Part shown: positions 7,140 through 14,447 of the stretch, in pieces | Layout of the letters: the number at the start of each line of letters is the position of its first letter | How positions within the stretch are numbered: position 1 is the stretch's first letter | NCBI GenBank assembly: GCA_038323025.1 | Contig: JBBQGL010000008.1 | Coordinates: 1 to 45,228, forward strand | DNA length: 45,228 nt | DNA from: JAFKKF01 sp038323025 | GTDB taxonomy: Bacteria; Pseudomonadota; Alphaproteobacteria; Rhizobiales; Kaistiaceae | Direction of reading: 5' to 3' | The notes under the pieces: generated by a model | Databases searched by the model: none | What the model saw: only the letters and a program-made list of their open reading frames with translations | What the model was told of the DNA's origin: nothing | Made by a program: the position numbers and the translations under genes

Positions 7140-8264
7140 ATGAGGACCCCGATCGTCCAGTTCGGCACGAGCCGCTTCCTGCAGGCGCACGCCGACCTGT
7201 TCATCTCGGACGCCATGGCGGAAGGCCAGGACGTCGGGCCGATCACGGTGGTGCAGACCAGCGGAGCGGCCGAGCACGCCGGCCGGCTCGCCGCCTTCGA
7301 CGGACGTCCGATCCCGATCGTCATCCGCGGCCTCGAGAACGGGGGGCCGGTCGAGCGCACCGAGCACACCCGGAGCATCGCGCGCGGCCTGTCGGCCGAG
7401 TCCGACTGGGCGGAGGTCGAGCGCATCTTTGTCGACGAGGCGACGTCGGCGATCTCCAACACCGGCGATGCCGGCTACGCCATGCCGGCCGACGAGACCA
7501 TCGGCGACGGCCGGGCCATATCGTTCCCGGGGAAGCTGACCAAGCTGCTCGCGGCGCGTTTCCGGAAAAGCGCCGCGCCGATCACGCTTTTCCCGTGCGA
7601 GCTGGTGCCTTCCAACGGCGCTGTGCTGCGCGGGCTCTGCGACGGCATAGCGGAGCGATCGGGCCTGCCCGCGGAATTCCGGACCTGGCTGCGCGAGACC
7701 TGCGTCTTCGCCAACAGCCTGGTCGACCGCATCGTCTCAGGATCGCTGGAGCCGGCCGGCGCGATCGCCGAGCCGTACGCGCTCTGGGCGATCGAGCGGC
7801 AGCCGCGCCTGCAGCCGCCCTGCATCCATCGCAACATCCGCATGGTCGACGACCTGAAGGTCACCGAGCGGCTGAAGCTGTTCATCCTCAACCTCGGACA
7901 CACCTGCCTCGCCGAGCGCTGGATCGGCGAGAAGCGCCGCGCCGACGAGACGGTGCGCGAAATCCTTGCCGAGCCGGCGATGCGAACCTGGCTCGATGCG
8001 ATCTATGACGAGGAGGTGCTGCCGGTCCTCGCCGCCGCAGGCATCGCCGAGGCGCCGGAATACCGGCGCACCGTCATCGAGCGCTTCCGCAACCCGTTCC
8101 TCGACCATCGGCTGCGCGACATCGCCGACAGCCATGCCGCCAAGAAGGCGCGGCGGATGGGCGGCATACGGCAGCTCGCGGCGGAGGTGGCGCCTGGGCT
8201 GAGGCTGCCGCGCCTGGCCGCGATGGAGAACTCGGGGATCGCGGTGACGCGGGTCGGGTCGTGA
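7140..8264 (+). CDS. Mannitol/tagaturonate reductase family protein (UxaB-like)
   Basis: Polyol-specific long-chain dehydrogenase of 374 residues, shorter than E. coli UxaB (483). The N-terminus IVQFGTSRFLQAHAD is the nucleotide-binding start typical of this family, and KLFILNLGH carries the K-x4-N-x2-H catalytic signature. With the LgoD-like enzyme upstream, the likely reaction is NADH-dependent reduction of D-tagaturonate to D-altronate, but fructuronate or another ketose acid is also possible. The stop of the upstream gene, the ribosome-binding site (GGAGGGG) and this ATG are packed within ten bases, so the two are co-translated. No altronate dehydratase or transporter is next to it. Confidence 0.8.
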   Translation: MRTPIVQFGTSRFLQAHADLFISDAMAEGQDVGPITVVQTSGAAEHAGRLAAFDGRPIPIVIRGLENGGPVERTEHTRSIARGLSAESDWAEVERIFVDEATSAISNTGDAGYAMPADETIGDGRAISFPGKLTKLLAARFRKSAAPITLFPCELVPSNGAVLRGLCDGIAERSGLPAEFRTWLRETCVFANSLVDRIVSGSLEPAGAIAEPYALWAIERQPRLQPPCIHRNIRMVDDLKVTERLKLFILNLGHTCLAERWIGEKRRADETVREILAEPAMRTWLDAIYDEEVLPVLAAAGIAEAPEYRRTVIERFRNPFLDHRLRDIADSHAAKKARRMGGIRQLAAEVAPGLRLPRLAAMENSGIAVTRVGS

Positions 8265-8270
8265 AGTTGC

Positions 8271-8645
8271 CTACCCGGCAATTTCATCGAGGGTGAGGCC
8301 AAGCGCCCCGGCAATCTTGCGATACGTCTCGATGGTTCCATCGCGCTTGCCGGTTTCGACCTGGGAAAGGTAGGCGGCAGCAATCCCGGCGGCCCTGGCA
8401 AGATCCTTGACGGCGAGACCTCGATGCTCGCGCCAGACCCGGATGCGGTTTTCACCGGCAAGAATCCGATCAACCACCGCGGCGGGAACGAGCTCTTCCT
8501 CTCCGGCTGCGAGGGCCTGCTCGAAGCGTCGAACGGCCCGGACGTCTTTCGCATCTTCCGCCGCGGCAAGCAGGGCGCGGTATTCCTTCTCGGGAATAAC
8601 GACGAGCTTCTCGCCCTTTGGGCTGGTGATGGTCTGAGCATTCAT
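8271..8645 (-). CDS. XRE-family antitoxin
   Basis: Protein of 124 residues with two parts: an N-terminal segment (KGEKLVVIPEKEYRALLAAAED) typical of antitoxins that wrap a RelE-type toxin, and a C-terminal helix-turn-helix (VKDLARAAGIAAAYLSQVETGKRDG). It follows the toxin gene by 31 bases and would neutralise it and repress the shared promoter. Toxin-first order is like higBA. It converges on the UxaB-like gene, leaving only six bases between them. Confidence 0.88.
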   Translation of the reverse strand: MNAQTITSPKGEKLVVIPEKEYRALLAAAEDAKDVRAVRRFEQALAAGEEELVPAAVVDRILAGENRIRVWREHRGLAVKDLARAAGIAAAYLSQVETGKRDGTIETYRKIAGALGLTLDEIAG

Positions 8646-8676
8646 GGATCGTGCCTATCCTGGGGCCTGCCCCTTT

Positions 8677-8931
8677 TCACTCGTATACGCTCCCACGAGA
8701 GCCGATTCGGACAATGGCGATGGTTGTCGCATCCTCGCGGAAGATGACGCGCCAATCGCCGACTCGAAGTCGAAAGAATCCTGCCTCGCCCTTAAGCATT
8801 CGGACATTGTTGGCGAGGCTCGTCGGAGAGCGGGCATATTGCTCGATTTTGGCGCGGATCAGTTTCGCCCTGTTTGCTGGCAGATGTGTCAGAGTCTTGA
8901 ACGCTTCGCGGCTGAACGCGATCTGCTTCAT
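8677..8931 (-). CDS. RelE/ParE-type toxin
   Basis: Small basic protein of 84 residues with the RelE/ParE fold pattern: N-terminal FSREAFKTLTHLP helix, then KGEAGFFRLRVGDWRVIFRE and IVRIGSRGSVYE. These match HigB/RelE mRNA interferase-like toxins, including the conserved R-x-R and DWRV positions. The first gene of the pair. Whether it cuts mRNA or poisons gyrase cannot be told from sequence. Confidence 0.87.
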   Translation of the reverse strand: MKQIAFSREAFKTLTHLPANRAKLIRAKIEQYARSPTSLANNVRMLKGEAGFFRLRVGDWRVIFREDATTIAIVRIGSRGSVYE

Positions 8932-8959
8932 GCCGAAGCGTAGCAGATTGCCAGCAACC

Positions 8960-8985
8960 GCTCAATCACAATTAGCATTTCGCTA
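8960..8985 (-). promoter_or_regulatory. Possible operator/promoter of the toxin-antitoxin pair
   Basis: An inverted repeat TAGC-N5-GCTA (8973-8985) lies next to a possible -35 TTGAGC on the minus strand (8965-8960), 29 bases or more before the toxin start. It is a plausible site for the XRE antitoxin. Weak evidence. Confidence 0.3.
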
Positions 8986-9009
8986 GTTGCGACGACTCGT
9001 GTTTGAGCG

Positions 9010-10011
9010 TTACCGCGACCAGCGCTTGGCGGACATCGCCATCTGCTGCCAGGCGGCCATGAACGAGCGCCGGAGCGGGGGCAGGAAGCGCTCGGCGGCG
9101 AGCGAGCCGGGGATGAGGCTCAGCCGCCGCATCTGCAGGGGCGGCTCTTTTCCGAGCTGCGGAGCGGTTTCGGTTTCCGCCTCCTCGCGCGCCTCCTGGA
9201 CCTTCAGTTCCCTCGGTCGCGGCATGGAGACGATGTTGTAGCCGGAGTCGACGAAGTGAATCTCGCCGGTCACCGCCGACGACATGTCGGAGAGGAGATA
9301 GAGCGCCGTATTGCCGATCTCGTCGATGGTGACGGAGCGGCCGAGGGGCGAATGGCGGTTCTGGAAATTGAACATGAGGCGGGCATCGGCGACGCCGGAG
9401 CCGGCCAGCGTGCGCACCGGGCCGGCCGAGATGGCGTTGACGCGGATCGCCTTCTCGCCGAAATCGACGGCAAGGTAGCGCACCGAGGCCTCGAGCGCGG
9501 CCTTGGCGACGCCCATGACGTTGTAGTTCGGCATCACCCGGGTGGAGCCGCCGTAGGTGAGCGTCAGCAGCGCACCGCCATTCGGCATCATCCTGGCAGC
9601 GCGCCGCGCGACCTCGGTGAAGGAGAAGCACGAGATTAGCATCGTCTTCTTGAAGTTGGCGCGCGTCGTGTCGGCGTAGCGGCCCTTCAGCTCGGTCTTG
9701 TCGGAGAACGCGATGGCGTGGACGACGAAATCGATCGAGTCCCAGCGCTCGGCGAGCGCGGCAAAGACCTTGTCGAGCGCCGCGGGATCCTCGGCATCCG
9801 GATCGAGCGCGACGTCGCAGGGGATGATGAAATCGCTGCCGGCGGATTTCGCCAGCGGGCGCACGCGCTTGTCGAGCGTCGGCGGCTGGTAGGTGAAGGC
9901 GAGTTCGGCGCCCGCCGCCGCCAGGGCCCTGGCGATGCCCCAGGCGATGGAGTGGTCGTTGGCGACCCCCATGATGAGACCGCGCTTGCCGTGCATCATG
10001 CCGGAAGTCAT
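9010..10011 (-). CDS. fabI: Enoyl-ACP reductase FabI with C-terminal extension
   Basis: NADH-dependent enoyl-ACP reductase that completes each elongation cycle. The SDR-type fold is clear: KRGLIMGVANDHSIAWG nucleotide site, the Tyr-x6-Lys pair (Tyr163 in PNYNVMGVAK, Lys170) and AISAGPVRTLAGSG. FabI proteins usually end near residue 260-272. This one continues to 333 with a charged, proline-containing tail from about residue 264 (PRPRELKVQEAREE onward), ending in a Trp/Met-rich basic segment. The frame remains coding-like, so it looks like a true extension. GGAG lies seven bases before the ATG. Third gene of fabA-fabB-fabI. Confidence 0.93.
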   Translation of the reverse strand: MTSGMMHGKRGLIMGVANDHSIAWGIARALAAAGAELAFTYQPPTLDKRVRPLAKSAGSDFIIPCDVALDPDAEDPAALDKVFAALAERWDSIDFVVHAIAFSDKTELKGRYADTTRANFKKTMLISCFSFTEVARRAARMMPNGGALLTLTYGGSTRVMPNYNVMGVAKAALEASVRYLAVDFGEKAIRVNAISAGPVRTLAGSGVADARLMFNFQNRHSPLGRSVTIDEIGNTALYLLSDMSSAVTGEIHFVDSGYNIVSMPRPRELKVQEAREEAETETAPQLGKEPPLQMRRLSLIPGSLAAERFLPPLRRSFMAAWQQMAMSAKRWSR

Positions 10012-10040
10012 TTGGTTCTCCCCCGCCCCGCCCCGTACTT

Positions 10041-11258
10041 CTATGCCGCGTAACGCTGGAGCACCAGCGTTGCGTTGGTGCCGCCGAATCCGAAGGAATT
10101 AGAGAGCACCGTGTCGAGCGATACGTTGTCGACGCGTTCGCGCACGATCGGCATGTCGGCGAACGCCGGATCGAGTTCGTCGATGTGGGCCGATTTCGTG
10201 ATGAAGCCGTTCTGCATCATCAAGAGGCAGTAGATCGCCTCCTGCACGCCGGTTGCCCCCAGTGAATGTCCGGTAAGCGATTTGGTTGCCGAGATCGGCG
10301 GGCATTTGTCGCCGAAAACCGCCCGGATCGCCTCGATTTCCTTCAGGTCGCCGATCTGGGTCGAGGTGGCATGCGGGTTGATGTAGTCGATCTTCCCGTC
10401 CACGCCGGCGAGCGCCATCTGCATGCAGCGCACCGCGCCCTCGCCCGACGGCGCGACCATGTCGTAGCCGTCGGAGGTGGCGCCGTAGCCGACGATCTCG
10501 CCGTAGATGCGGGCGCCGCGCGCCCGCGCATGCTCGAGCTCTTCCAGCACCACGACGCCGGCGCCGCCGGCGATGACGAAGCCGTCGCGGTTGACGTCGT
10601 AGGCGCGCGAGGCGACCGCCGGGCGATCGTTGTAATGGGAGGAGAGCGCGCCCATGCCGTCGAAGAGATCCGACAGCGTCCAGTCGAGCTCCTCGCAGCC
10701 GCCGGCAAAGACGATGTCCTGCTTGCCCCACTGGATCAGCTCGGCGCCGTTGCCAATGCAGTGATTCGAGGTCGCGCAGGCCGAGGAGATGGAATAGTTG
10801 ACGCCGCGGATCTTGAACCAGGTGCCGAGGGTCGCCGCCGCGGTCGACGACATCGCCTTGGGGACGGCGAAGGGGCCAACCCGCTTCGGGCCCTTGCTGC
10901 GGGTGATGTCGGCGGCCTCGACGATGGTCCGCGTCGAGGGGCCGCCGGAACCCATGACGATGCCGGTGCGATCGTTGGAGATGTCGCTCTCGTCGAGGCC
11001 CGAATCGCGGATCGCCTGGTCCATGGCGACGTGGTTCCAGGCGGTGCCGCCGCCGTGGAAGCGCATGGCGCGGCGATCGATCATCCCCTCGGGATCGAGG
11101 GTCGGCGCGCCGTGGACCTGGCAGCGAAAGCCGAGCTCGGCATATTTCTCGGCGCGCACGATCCCGGAGCGCGCTTCGCGGAGCGAAGCGAGCACTTCCT
11201 GCGTCGTGTTGCCGATCGACGACACGATACCCATGCCCGTCACGACGACCCGCTTCAT
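10041..11258 (-). CDS. fabB: Beta-ketoacyl-ACP synthase I FabB
   Basis: Condensing enzyme of 405 residues. Full catalytic set: Cys161 in SSACATSNHC, His296 in NPHATSTQIGD, Lys326 and His331 in KSLTGHSLGATG, and the NSFGFGGTNA end loop. FabB-type features, with FabA adjacent, assign it to elongation of cis-unsaturated acyl chains. The gap to fabA is 62 bases and to fabI 29 bases. Confidence 0.95.
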   Translation of the reverse strand: MKRVVVTGMGIVSSIGNTTQEVLASLREARSGIVRAEKYAELGFRCQVHGAPTLDPEGMIDRRAMRFHGGGTAWNHVAMDQAIRDSGLDESDISNDRTGIVMGSGGPSTRTIVEAADITRSKGPKRVGPFAVPKAMSSTAAATLGTWFKIRGVNYSISSACATSNHCIGNGAELIQWGKQDIVFAGGCEELDWTLSDLFDGMGALSSHYNDRPAVASRAYDVNRDGFVIAGGAGVVVLEELEHARARGARIYGEIVGYGATSDGYDMVAPSGEGAVRCMQMALAGVDGKIDYINPHATSTQIGDLKEIEAIRAVFGDKCPPISATKSLTGHSLGATGVQEAIYCLLMMQNGFITKSAHIDELDPAFADMPIVRERVDNVSLDTVLSNSFGFGGTNATLVLQRYAA

Positions 11259-11320
11259 CCTGGCCTCGATTCCGTCATCCTGGTCGGGGAACCCCCTGCC
11301 CCGGTTAACCGCGCGCGGAC

Positions 11321-11845
11321 CTAGCCGGGCGCCGGCGCCGCATCCTTGAAGAGACCCACCTTCAGGTCCTTCGCACGATAGATGGTCTCGCCATCGGCCT
11401 TCAGCCAGCCGTCGCCGATGCCCAGCACCAGCCGCGAGCGCAGCACGCGCTTCAGCTCGACGCCATACTGGACGAGCTTCACCTTCGGCAACACCATGCC
11501 CGAAAACTTGACCTCGCCGACAGAGAGGGCCCGTCCGCGTCCGGGGGCGCCCAGCCAGCCGAGGAAGAAGCCGAGCATCTGCCAGAGCGCATCGAGACCG
11601 AGACAGCCGGGCATGACCGGGTCGCCCTTGAAGTGGCAGGCGAAGAACCAGAGGTCCGGCTTGACATCGAGTTCGGCGGTGATCTGGCCCTTGCCGTGCT
11701 CGCCGCCGTTTTCGGAGATCGCGGTGATGCGATCGAACATCAGCATCGGCGGCAGCGGCAATTGCGCATTGCCGTCGCCGAAAAGTTCACCGCGTCCACA
11801 GGAGAGAAGTGCCTCGTAGTCGAAGCTCGATGCGCGCTCGTCCAT
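11321..11845 (-). CDS. fabA: 3-hydroxydecanoyl-ACP dehydratase/isomerase FabA
   Basis: Bifunctional dehydratase/isomerase of 174 residues that introduces the cis double bond at ten carbons. His71 in CHFKGDPVMPG and Asp85 in LGLDALWQ are the active-site pair, and the Asp (not Glu) marks FabA over FabZ. The start at 11845 aligns with rhizobial FabA and has AAGGA upstream. An alternative ATG 36 bases upstream (11881) would add 12 residues. First gene of the fabA-fabB-fabI unit, divergent from irr, a well-known arrangement in this order. Confidence 0.95.
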   Translation of the reverse strand: MDERASSFDYEALLSCGRGELFGDGNAQLPLPPMLMFDRITAISENGGEHGKGQITAELDVKPDLWFFACHFKGDPVMPGCLGLDALWQMLGFFLGWLGAPGRGRALSVGEVKFSGMVLPKVKLVQYGVELKRVLRSRLVLGIGDGWLKADGETIYRAKDLKVGLFKDAAPAPG

Positions 11846-11964
11846 CCCTGCCTGCGTTTCCTTCAACGATGCCGACTGCATGGTCACCAGCTTGCCGGAG
11901 TGCCTCAACGAGGCCGCCCCCGAGAGCGAGGAGCTTGTCCGCCTTCTAACACCATACCGATTCC

Positions 11965-11983
11965 CTCGCCATATATCGGCGAG
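11965..11983. promoter_or_regulatory. Palindrome overlapping the fabA -10 element
   Basis: CTCGCC-ATATATC-GGCGAG: perfect 6-base arms around an AT-rich centre that contains the predicted fabA -10. A regulator bound here would block fabA-fabB-fabI transcription. The protein is unknown. Confidence 0.35.
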
Positions 11984-12000
11984 CGCGGCGGTCGCCGCAA
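11972..12000 (-). promoter_or_regulatory. Candidate fabA promoter
   Basis: On the minus strand TTGCGG (12000-11995) and GATATA (11977-11972) are 17 bases apart, giving a leader of about 120 bases before fabA. Found by eye. Confidence 0.4.
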
Positions 12001-12107
12001 CCGCGCTCCTTCCGCTCCGCGGAACGGCAACGAAGTTAACGTCCGGATCGCGGTGCCCGCCGGACTTGCAGCATGCATGATTTGCGGCCTGCAACCTTTG
12101 CATTTCG

Positions 12108-12136
12108 TTGCGCGGGCGGCGGTGGAACCCTATAGT
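12108..12136 (+). promoter_or_regulatory. Candidate irr promoter
   Basis: TTGCGC (12108-12113) and TATAGT (12131-12136) with a 17-base spacer. Predicted start near 12143, about 45 bases before the irr ATG. Confidence 0.5.
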
Positions 12137-12187
12137 CGCGCCCGTGAAACCCGCGGCCTTGAACCGCGCGGCCAATGGAATACAGGA

Positions 12188-12628
12188 ATGGACCAGGTTT
12201 TGATTCCTCATCCCGAGAGGGTGCGGAGCGATGTCCGCGCGATGCTCCGCCGATCCGGCCTGCGGCCGACGCGCCAGCGTCAGGCGCTGGCCGAAATCCT
12301 TTTCGGCAAAGGCCATCGCCACATTTCGGCCGAGGGACTGCACGAGGAGGCGCTGATGCAGCGCGTCCCGGTTTCGCTGGCCACCATCTACAACACGCTC
12401 CACCAGTTCACCGGTTCGGGATTGCTGCGCGAAGTGATCGTCGACGGTTCGAAGACCTATTTCGATACCAACACCTCGGATCACCATCACTTCTTCGTCG
12501 AGGACGACGACGCCGTGATCGACATTCCGGCGGGGAAACTCGGCGTCGGCCATTTGCCCGAACCGCCGGCCGGCTACGAGATCAGCCGCGTCGACGTCGT
12601 CGTGCGGCTGCGGCGAATCAAGAGCTAG
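12188..12628 (+). CDS. irr: Iron response regulator Irr (Fur family)
   Basis: Fur-superfamily regulator of 146 residues. LRPTRQRQALAEILFGKGHRHISAE and VPVSLATIYNTLHQFTGSGLL form the winged-helix DNA-binding part, and the Irr hallmark HHH motif (His99-His101 in SDHHHFF) is present for haem binding. The N-terminal Cys-Pro haem-regulatory motif of Bradyrhizobium Irr is absent, as in Rhizobium. It senses haem status and controls iron genes. It is divergent from fabA. The start at 12188 aligns with the family, with AGGA directly before it. Confidence 0.93.
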   Translation: MDQVLIPHPERVRSDVRAMLRRSGLRPTRQRQALAEILFGKGHRHISAEGLHEEALMQRVPVSLATIYNTLHQFTGSGLLREVIVDGSKTYFDTNTSDHHHFFVEDDDAVIDIPAGKLGVGHLPEPPAGYEISRVDVVVRLRRIKS

Positions 12629-12646
12629 GGGCGCGATCGCCGGATC

Positions 12647-13783
12647 ATGGCGGGCTACGATCTTATTCTCGCGAACGGCAGGGTTTACGATCCGGGCCGC
12701 GGTATCGACCGGGTCGCCGACCTGGCCTTCCGCGACGGCCGCGTCGCCGAGATCGGTGAGCGCCTGGCCCGCAACGGCGCCGACGTGCGCGACGTTTCCG
12801 GCAGCTACGTCTCGCCGGGCTTCATCGACCTGCACACCCACGTCTACTGGGGCGGGACATCGCTCGGCGTCGACGCGACCGAGCTGGCCCGGAAGAGCGG
12901 CGTCACCACGATGGTCGACGCCGGCAGCGCCGGCGCCGGGAACTTCGCCGGCTTCCGCAAGCACGTCATCGAGCCGAGCGGGGCGCGCATCTTCGCCTAC
13001 CTGCACGTCTCCTTCGCCGGCATCTTCGCCTTCTCCAAACGGATCATGGTCGGCGAGAGCGGCGACCTTCGCCTGATGAGCCCGGCGGAAGCCGTCGAGG
13101 TCGCCAACGCCAACCGCGACGTCGTGGTCGGCATCAAGGTGCGCGTCGGACGGCACGCCAGCGGATCGTCGGGGATCGTGCCCCTCGACATCGCGCTCAG
13201 CGTCGCCGAGGAAACCGGCCTGCCGCTGATGGCCCATATCGACGAGCCGCCGCCGAGCTACGAGGAAGTGCTGCAGCGGCTGCGGCCCGGCGACGTGATC
13301 ACCCACTGTTTCCGCCCTTTCCCCAACACCCCGGTGAGCGGCCAGGGCGCGGTCAAGCAGGCGGTGCTAGACGCGCGCGCCCGTGGCGTCCTCTTCGACG
13401 TCGGACACGGCATGGGCTCGTTCGCGTTCAAGACAGGGCGTGCCATGCTCGCCGCCGGGTTCCTGCCCGACACGATCTCATCGGATATCCATGTCCTCAA
13501 CCTCGACGGGCCGGTATTCGACCAGACGACGACGCTGTCGAAGTTCCTGTGCATGGGGATGCCGCTCGCCGACGTCATCCGCTCGACCACGACCACCGCC
13601 GCGGCGGCCATGCGCCGGCCGGACCTCGGCACCTTCGCGCCGGGCGCGCTCGGCGACGCCACCATCTTCCGGGTCGAAGACGGATCCTTTGACTATGTCG
13701 ACGTCGTCGGCGAGGTCATGCGCGGCAGCCAGCGGATCGTCGCCGACGGCATCGTCCTTGGCGGACGCTGGTGGCACCCGTAG
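12647..13783 (+). CDS. Amidohydrolase/deacetylase family metallohydrolase
   Basis: Amidohydrolase-superfamily protein of 378 residues. Metal-site residues visible: His63 and His65 in DLHTHVYWGG, a candidate bridging Lys164 in VVGIKVRVG, His197 in MAHIDEPP, His220 in ITHCFRPF and Asp280 in ISSDIHVLNLDG. These match the family often labelled amidohydrolase/deacetylase (dihydroorotase- and D-aminoacylase-like). The substrate is not known. It begins 18 bases after irr, so may be co-transcribed, though it has no obvious iron link. Confidence 0.82.
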   Translation: MAGYDLILANGRVYDPGRGIDRVADLAFRDGRVAEIGERLARNGADVRDVSGSYVSPGFIDLHTHVYWGGTSLGVDATELARKSGVTTMVDAGSAGAGNFAGFRKHVIEPSGARIFAYLHVSFAGIFAFSKRIMVGESGDLRLMSPAEAVEVANANRDVVVGIKVRVGRHASGSSGIVPLDIALSVAEETGLPLMAHIDEPPPSYEEVLQRLRPGDVITHCFRPFPNTPVSGQGAVKQAVLDARARGVLFDVGHGMGSFAFKTGRAMLAAGFLPDTISSDIHVLNLDGPVFDQTTTLSKFLCMGMPLADVIRSTTTTAAAAMRRPDLGTFAPGALGDATIFRVEDGSFDYVDVVGEVMRGSQRIVADGIVLGGRWWHP

Positions 13784-13793
13784 CCCGGCGGCC

Positions 13794-14354
13794 TCAGTCG
13801 ATCTTCTCGTCGGCGTAGACGCCCCAGAGCTGGTTCGCCGGAATCCACCCGCTGTAGCCCGCGCCGGAAATACGGCACCAGGAATCGCGGCAGCGGTCGA
13901 CGGTGCCGAGGACGCCCGGCTCGAGATAGGCGTTGATGGTGGCGTCGGGCGTATCGTCGGAACGGATCGGGTGCGGGTCGCCCTTCTGCCAGGGCGTCAC
14001 TACCGCGGTGCGCTTGCCCGACAGGAGGCTCTGGAAGACCCAGCCGACGGCGCCGTCGGAATCGCGGATACGGCGCCAGTTATCGAATTCCTGGATGACC
14101 TCGATGGGCAGGCCCGGCTTGGTGAAGATCCAGGCGACCTTGTAGTCCTCACCCGGCCCGACGCGGACATTGACCCGGCCCGCCTTCAGGCTGACGAAGC
14201 GCGGCACTGGCAGCCCGCTCACCGCTTTTTCGGCTCCCGGCACCGACAATGAAGCCGCCTCGGGCGCGGCGCCCGGAGCAACCATCATCGCCGCAAAAGC
14301 CATCAGGCCGATAGATGCCAATCCCCGCCCGAAATATCCCGAATTTTTCCGCAT
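13794..14354 (-). CDS. Secreted SH3-domain protein
   Basis: Protein of 186 residues with an N-terminal signal sequence (MRKNSGYFGRGLASIGLMAFAAMM) and two bacterial SH3-like repeats: about residues 50-115 (RVNVRVGPGEDYKVAWIF ... WRRIRDSDGAVGWV) and about 130-180 (YLEPGVLGTVDRC ... WCRISGAGYSGWI). Such proteins sit in the periplasm and may bind peptidoglycan. A TTG further upstream would place ten extra residues before the signal peptide, so ATG 14354 is preferred. Confidence 0.85.
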   Translation of the reverse strand: MRKNSGYFGRGLASIGLMAFAAMMVAPGAAPEAASLSVPGAEKAVSGLPVPRFVSLKAGRVNVRVGPGEDYKVAWIFTKPGLPIEVIQEFDNWRRIRDSDGAVGWVFQSLLSGKRTAVVTPWQKGDPHPIRSDDTPDATINAYLEPGVLGTVDRCRDSWCRISGAGYSGWIPANQLWGVYADEKID

Positions 14355-14447
14355 TTTCCACGCCCCGCACGCAAACAGTACCAAGCCTTTACCATTGCGC
14401 GCGGAGGGTTAAGGGGACCTGAATCGCGGCGGCGAAACGACGAGATT

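Larger units (their letters stand above)
11846..12187. other. fabA-irr divergent intergenic region
   Basis: A 342-base region without a convincing gene. It holds a promoter candidate for each direction, a palindrome on the fabA -10 (11965-11983), and an inverted repeat TTGCAG/CTGCAA (12066-12071, 12089-12094) upstream of the irr promoter. No complete iron-control element was seen. Confidence 0.6.

Noticed and set aside
11941..11960. Iron-control element (Irr box) near fabA
   Set aside because: Only a half-like CTTCTAA is present, without a matching second half.
11633..12187. Upstream extension of irr
   Set aside because: The extra residues run through the fabA coding and promoter region in another frame. 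Family alignment starts at 12188.
13794..14384. TTG start for the SH3 protein
   Set aside because: It would put ten residues ahead of a normal signal peptide. ATG 14354 fits better.
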